Part shown: positions 1 through 5,177 of the stretch, piece by piece | How the letters are laid out: each line of letters opens with the position of its first letter | Numbering within the stretch: the stretch's first letter is position 1 | DNA from: Pseudomonadota bacterium | Lineage (GTDB): Bacteria > Myxococcota > Polyangia > GCA-2747355 > JACKDQ01 | Direction: 5' to 3' | DNA: 5,177 nucleotides | Assembly: GCA_030591195.1 (NCBI GenBank) | Contig: JAUVBO010000341.1 | Location: 1-5,177 of the forward strand | Notes under the pieces: model-generated | Databases searched by the model: none | The model's input: the letters and a program-made list of their open reading frames with translations, nothing else | Told to the model about the DNA's origin: nothing | Made by a program: the position numbers and the translations under genes

Positions 1-480
1 ACCGACGCGCCGCTGGTGCTGGCCGTCAGCAGCCCCACCCAGACGGTGCAGACCCTGCTCGACGATTGCTTCGAGCGGGTGCCCGATGCCGTCGGCATCA
101 ACAATCACATGGGATCGGCGCTCTCGGCCGATCTTGAAACGCTCAGCGTTTTGATGCGCGGCGTACGCGCCCGCGGGCTCTGGTTCGTCGACTCGAGGAC
201 GGCGCCCGACAGTCAGATCTGCGCGGTCGCGCGGCGGGCGCAAGTGCCCTGTGTGGCCCGGGATGTGTTTTTGGATGACACCCATGACCCTGTTAGAATC
301 GATGTTCGCCTGAGGGAAGCCTCGCGCCGCGCCCGTCAGGAAGGGTGGGCGGTTGCCATCGGACATCCGCGGGCAGAGACGGTCGCCGCCCTCGAGCAAT
401 ATTTGGCTAGCGCGAGCGGGGCGTCGATGAGGATTGTGCGTCTCTCCGCGGTCATTGCAGGCCTCTCCGATGGCCCTTGA
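1..480 (+). CDS. Divergent polysaccharide deacetylase family protein (YibQ-like), C-terminal part
   Basis: The reading frame is open from the first base and ends at TGA 478-480, so the true start lies upstream; 159 residues are visible. They match the second half of the divergent polysaccharide deacetylase family (YibQ, DUF610; NodB-like fold). Seen, numbered from the window edge: a GINNHMGS motif at residues 32-39, WFVDSRT at 61-67, AIGHPRAET near 119-127, and a closing strand reading RIVRLSAVI. These are the family's characteristic blocks in the right order, and the end looks natural, not truncated. The family is exported and presumed to act on an envelope polysaccharide, but its substrate is not well defined. 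Known context in other bacteria is a cluster with an EnvC-type murein hydrolase activator and a CtpA-type protease; those would lie upstream and cannot be checked. The GTG at 16 is an internal codon, not a credible start. The family call is firm; the biochemical role is inference. Confidence 0.88.
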   Translation, partial: TDAPLVLAVSSPTQTVQTLLDDCFERVPDAVGINNHMGSALSADLETLSVLMRGVRARGLWFVDSRTAPDSQICAVARRAQVPCVARDVFLDDTHDPVRIDVRLREASRRARQEGWAVAIGHPRAETVAALEQYLASASGASMRIVRLSAVIAGLSDGP

Positions 481-515
481 CACGGATTGCCCCTGGCGCC
501 TAGATTATATGTTCT

Positions 516-546
516 TGAGATCTAAGCGACATTGTTGCTGATCTCA
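516..546 (+). promoter_or_regulatory. Bulged stem-loop between deacetylase and FHA genes
   Basis: TGAGATC (516-522) pairs perfectly with GATCTCA (540-546). Inside it, AGCGAC (525-530) pairs with GTTGCT (534-539) with one G-U wobble, leaving a three-base loop (ATT, 531-533) and a two-base bulge (TA, 523-524). The whole is a 13-bp hairpin starting 36 bases after the deacetylase stop and ending 41 bases before the FHA start. No T-run follows, so it is not a canonical intrinsic terminator. It could be a weak or Rho-assisted terminator, a 5' leader structure of the FHA gene, or an operator. The surrounding 500-550 stretch is AT-richer than the genes, as expected for a promoter region, but I found no well-spaced -35/-10 pair. 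Confidence 0.5.
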
Positions 547-587
547 TGTCACGCTGGTGTATCTGCGAGAGCGCTTGAGCCACGAGC

Positions 588-2351
588 ATGATCAAGCTGA
601 TCATCGAGGACGATGAGGGTAAGACGACCGTCGTCCCACTGATCCGGGACGAGATCTCGATCGGACGGAAGGAAGGCAACACCATCCGTCTGACCGAGCG
701 GAACGTCTCACGCCGACACGCGCGGCTGCTCAAGAACAACAGCGCCGTCTTCATCGAAGATCTCGACAGTTACAACGGAATCAAGGTCAACGGGAACAAG
801 ATCTCCGGCCGTGTCGCCATCACCGAAGGCGACCGGATTCAGATCGGCGACTACGTTCTGGGGCTGAAGCTCGAAGGCGCCGTGGCTACCGCCGCGCGCG
901 CGGACAAGGCCCCCGAGGACGCCGAGACGACGAAGAGGCCCGAGGGGCTTCGCGGCGGCGAGGCGGTCAGCGAGGCGAAGACCGAGCAGATCGAAGTCAC
1001 CGACACGATGCAGACCACCGAGATGCCGCGCACCGACGCCAAGGACGTCGCGCGGCTGGTCTGTGTCTCGGTCAACTTCGCTGGCATGGAGTTCGTGCTC
1101 ACCAAGCCGGTGATGGTCCTCGGTCGAACCGAGGACAATGACCTGGTGGTCAACCACCGGTCGATCTCGCGCCACCACTGTCGAGTGGTCGAGGACAATG
1201 GGCGCTACACGGTCGTCGACCTCCAGAGCGCCAACGGCGTGCGGGTCAACGGTGAGGAATACGACAAGGTCGAGCTCCGCCGCGGCGATCTGATCGACCT
1301 CGGTCACGTCCGGCTGCGCTTCGTCTCCCCCGGCGAGGACTTCGACTTCGAGCGGGACGCGGTGGTGGTCGATACCACGACCGCTGGAGGCGGTGGCAGC
1401 GGCCTCTGGATCGGCGTCGCCCTGGTCGCCATGATCGCCATCGGCGTGCTCGTCTGGCGCTTGGTGCTGCCGGGCGGAGGTCCAACTCCCCAGCCCGACC
1501 TCGGCGGTGCGACCGCCGACACGCCGTCGGCCCAGATCGACCAGCCGACCGGGGATCAGAGCAAGCTCGTCGTCTCGATCACGACCGCGATGGAGAACGA
1601 GTCGTGGGCGATCGTGCAGGAGCACTGCAAGAAGCTCAGCGGTGACGCCAAGGAGCAGGCGAGCGCCGACTGCGAACGCGCCCGCACGGAGCAGCAGTGG
1701 AAGCGCACCTTCGAGGATGCGGTGGCCAAGACCACCCAGCTGGCCTATGTCGAGGCGCTGCAGCTGTTCAACCGAATCCCGGACGACAGCGTCTATTCCA
1801 AGAAGCGCGCCGAGAACCCCGAGTACAAGGAAGCCCGCTCGAAGTACCTCGCGCAGATGTTGCAGACAATCAACGCCCACGTCTCCAAGGGTGAGTGCGA
1901 GCCGGCGGCGATCAAGGCGGCCGCGGTCAAGGAGCTGATCCCGGACGACACCGACGCGGCGAACACCGCGAGCAAGTGTGAGCCGGCCGTGGCCGCGGTG
2001 CGGCCGAGGCCTCGCCCCAGGCCTCGCCCGAGACCGCGCCCGAAGCAGCCGGATCCACCGGAGCAACCGAAGGGTCCGACGGCCGAACAGAAGCAGCAGG
2101 CTGCCGCGTTGCTGGCTCAAGCCCGCAAGGCCTACGTCGAGGGCAGACACGGCGCGGCGATCGCGCTGGCCCGCAAGGTGATCAAGCTCAGGATCCAGCG
2201 CACCACCCGGGACGCGCTGCAGATCCAGGGCGCCGCGGCCTGCTACACAAACGACGTCAGCCTGGCCAAGTCATCCTATCGCCGGCTCGATCCCGCTCGG
2301 CGGCGGCTGCTGCGCAACGTCTGCAACCGCAAGAACATCGCGCTGGAATAA
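588..2351 (+). CDS. Double-FHA single-pass membrane protein with TPR-like extracytoplasmic region
   Basis: This 587-residue protein has two forkhead-associated (phosphothreonine-binding) domains. FHA1, about residues 20-93, shows G26-R27, S41-x-x-H44 and N63-G64 with N68-G69. FHA2, about 172-247, shows G179-R180, S194-x-x-H197 and N216-G217 with N221-G222. All core phosphopeptide-binding residues are kept in both. A Thr-rich linker (131-149) separates them. One hydrophobic helix (273-294) predicts a cytoplasmic N-terminus and an extracytoplasmic C-terminus. The latter is mostly helical, has six cysteines (347, 362, 437, 464, 552, 579), an Arg-Pro repeat (472-485) and a TPR-like module (about 498-587) resembling, from memory, C-termini of myxobacterial Ser/Thr kinases. 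A likely role is a membrane adaptor for Hanks-type kinase signalling (inference). The start is secure: TGA 576-578 lies in frame just upstream and ATG 588 is the first start after it. No strong Shine-Dalgarno is seen, only TGAG at 576-579. The stop is TAA 2349-2351. Confidence 0.92.
   Translation: MIKLIIEDDEGKTTVVPLIRDEISIGRKEGNTIRLTERNVSRRHARLLKNNSAVFIEDLDSYNGIKVNGNKISGRVAITEGDRIQIGDYVLGLKLEGAVATAARADKAPEDAETTKRPEGLRGGEAVSEAKTEQIEVTDTMQTTEMPRTDAKDVARLVCVSVNFAGMEFVLTKPVMVLGRTEDNDLVVNHRSISRHHCRVVEDNGRYTVVDLQSANGVRVNGEEYDKVELRRGDLIDLGHVRLRFVSPGEDFDFERDAVVVDTTTAGGGGSGLWIGVALVAMIAIGVLVWRLVLPGGGPTPQPDLGGATADTPSAQIDQPTGDQSKLVVSITTAMENESWAIVQEHCKKLSGDAKEQASADCERARTEQQWKRTFEDAVAKTTQLAYVEALQLFNRIPDDSVYSKKRAENPEYKEARSKYLAQMLQTINAHVSKGECEPAAIKAAAVKELIPDDTDAANTASKCEPAVAAVRPRPRPRPRPRPRPKQPDPPEQPKGPTAEQKQQAAALLAQARKAYVEGRHGAAIALARKVIKLRIQRTTRDALQIQGAAACYTNDVSLAKSSYRRLDPARRRLLRNVCNRKNIALE
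2001..2042 (+). repeat. Arg-Pro dipeptide repeat with 12-bp tandem DNA repeat
   Basis: Seven consecutive Arg-Pro dipeptides (residues 472-485 of the FHA protein) are encoded here, followed by Lys and a Pro-rich stretch to about residue 497. At DNA level AGGCCTCGCCCC (2007-2018) is followed directly by AGGCCTCGCCCG (2019-2030), a 12-bp tandem duplication with one mismatch. The flanking Arg-Pro codons differ (CGG, AGA, CGC), so part of the array is older or selected at protein level. In an extracytoplasmic protein such a segment would form a stiff, positively charged spacer between the two helical parts. Confidence 0.85.
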
Positions 2352-2354
2352 TGT

Positions 2355-2369
2355 CAGGGGCCGCCCCTG
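2355..2369 (+). terminator. GC-rich hairpin just after the FHA gene stop
   Basis: CAGGGG (2355-2360) and CCCCTG (2364-2369) form a perfect 6-bp stem with a three-base loop, starting three bases after the TAA. An alternative pairing of TGTCA (2352-2356) with TGACA (2373-2377) overlaps it. The position fits a transcription terminator for the plus-strand gene, but the downstream sequence (TGTTGACAG) is not a T-run, so termination by this hairpin alone is uncertain. Confidence 0.4.
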
Positions 2370-2402
2370 TGTTGACAGTCAGGTGGCCGCCCCGGCCCCC
2401 TC

Positions 2403-2426
2403 TTGCCTGCGGCTTGCAGCAGGCAA
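2403..2426. terminator. 8-bp perfect stem-loop, possible bidirectional terminator
   Basis: TTGCCTGC (2403-2410) is exactly complementary to GCAGGCAA (2419-2426), with an 8-base loop. It sits between two converging genes, where a bidirectional terminator is expected. The plus side continues ATTC and the minus side GAGGGGG, so neither strand has a clear U-tract. It may instead be part of a palindromic intergenic repeat. Confidence 0.4.
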
Positions 2427-2434
2427 TTCACCCC

Positions 2435-2454
2435 ACCGGATAGCTCCCTCCGGT
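2435..2454. repeat. Short inverted repeat ACCGGA / TCCGGT
   Basis: ACCGGA (2435-2440) and TCCGGT (2449-2454) are perfect complements around an 8-base loop. It lies 8 bases after the preceding 8-bp stem-loop and is one of four inverted repeats crowded between 2352 and 2521. Six base pairs alone would be unremarkable; the clustering is what makes it worth listing. Confidence 0.35.
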
Positions 2455-2489
2455 CGCTTGTTTCGCTGCGCTCAACCCCAGAATGAACG

Positions 2490-2521
2490 GGCAGCGGGTC
2501 CACTCCCAAGCCCCGCTTGCC
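2490..2521 (-). terminator. Hairpin at the end of the minus-strand gene
   Basis: Read on the minus strand, GGC (2521-2519) and CCCGC after a bulged base pair with GCGGG and GCC on the other side (2498-2490): a roughly 9-bp stem with a single-base bulge and a 13-base loop. It begins within the TAG stop (2523-2521) of the TIM-barrel gene and is followed on that strand by CGTTCATTCT, modestly T-rich. This is the best-placed terminator candidate for that gene, though not a textbook one. Confidence 0.4.
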
Positions 2522-3489
2522 TAGCTGCTGATCTCCCGGGCGACCCAGTCGAGGCTTCGCCGAAGCTCGTCGGTGGCACACCCCTGGTCGAGCGTGATCA
2601 CCACCTCCTCGGGCGCCGCCGAGGGTACCCCCTTGTCCGCCCCACGGGCGACCGGAGGGGGATCGGCGAGGAGGATCAGGCCGGCTGATCGGACCTCCTC
2701 CTCCTCCCCAGCAACTGCGAAGCGCGTCGGCCAGCGAGCCTCGCCCGCGCCGAGGGGCAGCCGAAGCCGCAGGCCGCAGGCGTCGGCCACGCGCACCGCG
2801 CGTGTCGATGAGGGAAACCGGTCGAGGGTCTCGAGCTCGCCAGCCGCGTGGGCCCAGTCCATGAAGAACATCGGAGCGAGGGGTGCCCCGGCGAACTCGC
2901 GCAGCAGCCCCTCGACCTCCAGCCAGCACGGCAGCTGGTGAGGCCAAGGACAGGGGCCCGGCAGGGCAACCTCGACGCCGAGCCTCGCGGCCGACTCGAG
3001 CGATAGCTCGAGCCCGGCTCGAACCCCGTCGAGCGCCGGCGCCGCGAGCGTCAGCCGCCGGGCGGCCAGCTCGTCGTGGGGCGGCTCCTCCGCCAAAGCG
3101 AAGGCCCGCTGCAGCTGCTCCACCGCTGGACGCAAGTCGAGCACCCCGGGATAGACGACGACCCGTGGCACCTGGTGGTCAGCGGCCATGTAGATCGTCT
3201 CCACGGTCCGCCGGGCCGCCGCGCGCTGCTCGTCCCGGTCGTCGCTCGTCAGCATCGGTCCCCTGCGCCGGCCCGCCAACACGAAGGGGTGGGCGACCTC
3301 CGCACAGCTGACACCCCCGGCGCGGAAGCACTCGATCCACGCCGCCTGTTGCGCAGACCCGAGCCGGGGATCCACGGCCACGGCCAATGCCGCAGCGCCA
3401 GCACCGTCGGCGAGGGCGCGGAAGCGCGCCACGGCGGCGTCAGCCGGCAGAGCCGGGTCGAGGGTGGCTGTCGAAAAAGCGAGCAACAT
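2521..3489 (-). CDS. Sugar phosphate isomerase/epimerase-like TIM-barrel protein
   Basis: The 322-residue product resembles the xylose-isomerase-like TIM-barrel superfamily (sugar phosphate isomerases/epimerases, AP endonuclease 2). Seen in order: an opening barrel strand LLAFSTATL; a helix plus strand (about 83-115, ending PRVVVYPG) matching the family's (A)-P-R-V-V-V-H-P-G block with Tyr113 where His is usual; LGVEVAL (170-176) followed by P177 where a metal-binding Glu is often found; MDWAHA (210-215), keeping the family Asp and His; and VRVAD...LPLGAGE (232-250), matching the usual H-x-x-D...H-x-x-L-G-x-G-E/x block with the histidines replaced. No signal peptide is seen, so it is probably cytoplasmic. 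The loss of several ligands suggests an altered or lost activity; substrate unknown. ATG 3489-3487 is preceded by GGAGG four bases away. The gene converges with the FHA gene and diverges from the barrel gene, so it seems to be its own unit. Confidence 0.8.
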   Translation of the reverse strand: MLLAFSTATLDPALPADAAVARFRALADGAGAAALAVAVDPRLGSAQQAAWIECFRAGGVSCAEVAHPFVLAGRRRGPMLTSDDRDEQRAAARRTVETIYMAADHQVPRVVVYPGVLDLRPAVEQLQRAFALAEEPPHDELAARRLTLAAPALDGVRAGLELSLESAARLGVEVALPGPCPWPHQLPCWLEVEGLLREFAGAPLAPMFFMDWAHAAGELETLDRFPSSTRAVRVADACGLRLRLPLGAGEARWPTRFAVAGEEEEVRSAGLILLADPPPVARGADKGVPSAAPEEVVITLDQGCATDELRRSLDWVAREISS

Positions 3490-3493
3490 GGAA

Positions 3494-3498
3494 CCTCC
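3494..3498 (-). promoter_or_regulatory. Ribosome binding site of the TIM-barrel gene
   Basis: The plus strand reads CCTCC, which is GGAGG on the minus strand, four bases before the ATG at 3489-3487. Spacing is slightly short, but the core is perfect and supports this start. Confidence 0.7.
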
Positions 3499-3511
3499 AG
3501 CGCAGTGGCTG

Positions 3512-3517
3512 ATTATA
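3512..3517 (-). promoter_or_regulatory. Candidate -10 box (TATAAT) for the TIM-barrel gene
   Basis: The minus strand carries a perfect TATAAT at 3517-3512. Transcription would begin near 3505, giving a leader of about 15 bases that just contains the GGAGG ribosome site. No good -35 hexamer is found 16-18 bases upstream (the minus strand reads GCGTGG there), so an activator or an alternative promoter is possible. Confidence 0.45.
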
Positions 3518-3592
3518 GCTTGGTCGAACGGGTGCCACGCGCCCTCAGTTGGCGGCTTTCATAATGACCACGGTTGGTTGCCTCATGTGAAA

Positions 3593-3630
3593 GTTGACAA
3601 AGGCAGGCCGCTATAGTAATGGTGGTCAAC
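3593..3630. promoter_or_regulatory. GTTGAC/GTCAAC inverted repeat in the divergent region, possible operator
   Basis: GTTGAC (3593-3598) and GTCAAC (3625-3630) are perfect complements separated by 26 bases. The half-site centres are 32 bp apart, about three helical turns, so both would face the same side of the DNA. The left arm overlaps a consensus-like -35 hexamer and the pair brackets the AT-rich TATAGTAAT. This geometry could suit a regulator acting on the barrel gene, or on both divergent genes. The arms are short and chance occurrence is not excluded. Confidence 0.35.
3594..3620 (+). promoter_or_regulatory. Candidate promoter elements for the outer-membrane protein gene
   Basis: A perfect TTGACA (3594-3599) is followed by TATAGT at 3612-3617, but the 12-base spacer is too short for a normal sigma-70 promoter; AGTAAT at 3615-3620 gives 15. 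A second AT-rich element, TATATA at 3643-3648, lies closer to the gene without a good -35. The TTGACA and the drop in GC content mark this as the likely promoter zone, with the exact -10 undecided. Leader length would be about 60-90 bases. Confidence 0.35.
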
Positions 3631-3708
3631 GAGTTGTGGGTGTATATAGCTGATTTTTCACTGTTTCCTGGATGTCAGTGGCCATCCGGGGGAACCCAGA
3701 GAGATGTG

Positions 3709-5177
<1,469 letters not shown>

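Noticed and set aside
708..2150. A 480-codon open frame antisense to the FHA gene
   Set aside because: It lacks any recognisable domain, is full of Arg/Leu/Ala/Gly low-complexity sequence and mirrors the codon bias of the clearly real FHA gene. Long antisense frames are common in high-GC DNA.
2354..2947. A minus-strand frame of 197 codons spanning the convergent gap
   Set aside because: It overlaps the TIM-barrel gene on the same strand in another frame and has no domain. Only its intergenic part is of interest, as a repeat candidate.
3529..3545. A possible sigma-54 promoter on the minus strand (TGGCAC...TTC)
   Set aside because: The distance from TGGCAC to the TTC is too short and the TTGC element is absent.
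3659..3697. Short hairpins ahead of the outer-membrane gene (CACTG/CAGTG, GGAT/ATCC, GGG-GGAA-CCC)
   Set aside because: Stems of 3-5 bp, mutually exclusive in part, are expected by chance in this composition; no riboswitch-like architecture is visible.

Overview
The window looks like chromosomal DNA from a high-GC, Gram-negative delta-proteobacterial lineage, most likely Myxococcota. This rests on strong G/C preference at third codon positions, a double-FHA membrane protein whose C-terminal module resembles the tails of myxobacterial Ser/Thr kinases (recalled, not searched), and an outer-membrane barrel protein followed by acidic thrombospondin type 3 repeats. The exact genus cannot be told from the sequence.

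Layout: (1) 1-480, plus strand: the C-terminal 159 residues of a YibQ-type divergent polysaccharide deacetylase, cut by the window start. (2) 481-587: a 107-bp gap holding a bulged 13-bp stem-loop. (3) 588-2351, plus strand: a complete 587-residue protein with two FHA domains, one transmembrane helix, an extracytoplasmic helical region with six cysteines, an Arg-Pro repeat and a TPR-like C-terminal module. (4) 2352-2520: a convergent intergenic region packed with four inverted repeats, probably terminators and possibly a dispersed repeat. (5) 2521-3489, minus strand: a 322-residue sugar-phosphate isomerase/epimerase-like TIM-barrel protein that seems to lack several usual metal ligands. (6) 3490-3708: a divergent intergenic region with a TATAAT -10 for the minus gene and a GTTGAC/GTCAAC inverted repeat overlapping a TTGACA on the plus side. 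(7) 3709-5177, plus strand: a secreted outer-membrane beta-barrel protein with at least four TSP3-like calcium-binding modules, cut by the window end. An OmpA-type peptidoglycan-binding domain would be expected beyond the edge.

Three of the four genes are envelope-related: peptidoglycan or polysaccharide processing, transmembrane phospho-signalling, and an outer-membrane protein. The strand switches and intergenic regions argue for at least three separate transcription units rather than one operon. No mobile element, CRISPR array, tRNA or rRNA was seen. I found no convincing new multi-gene system; the best leads are the FHA protein's architecture, the palindrome-rich intergenic region and the degenerate TIM barrel.
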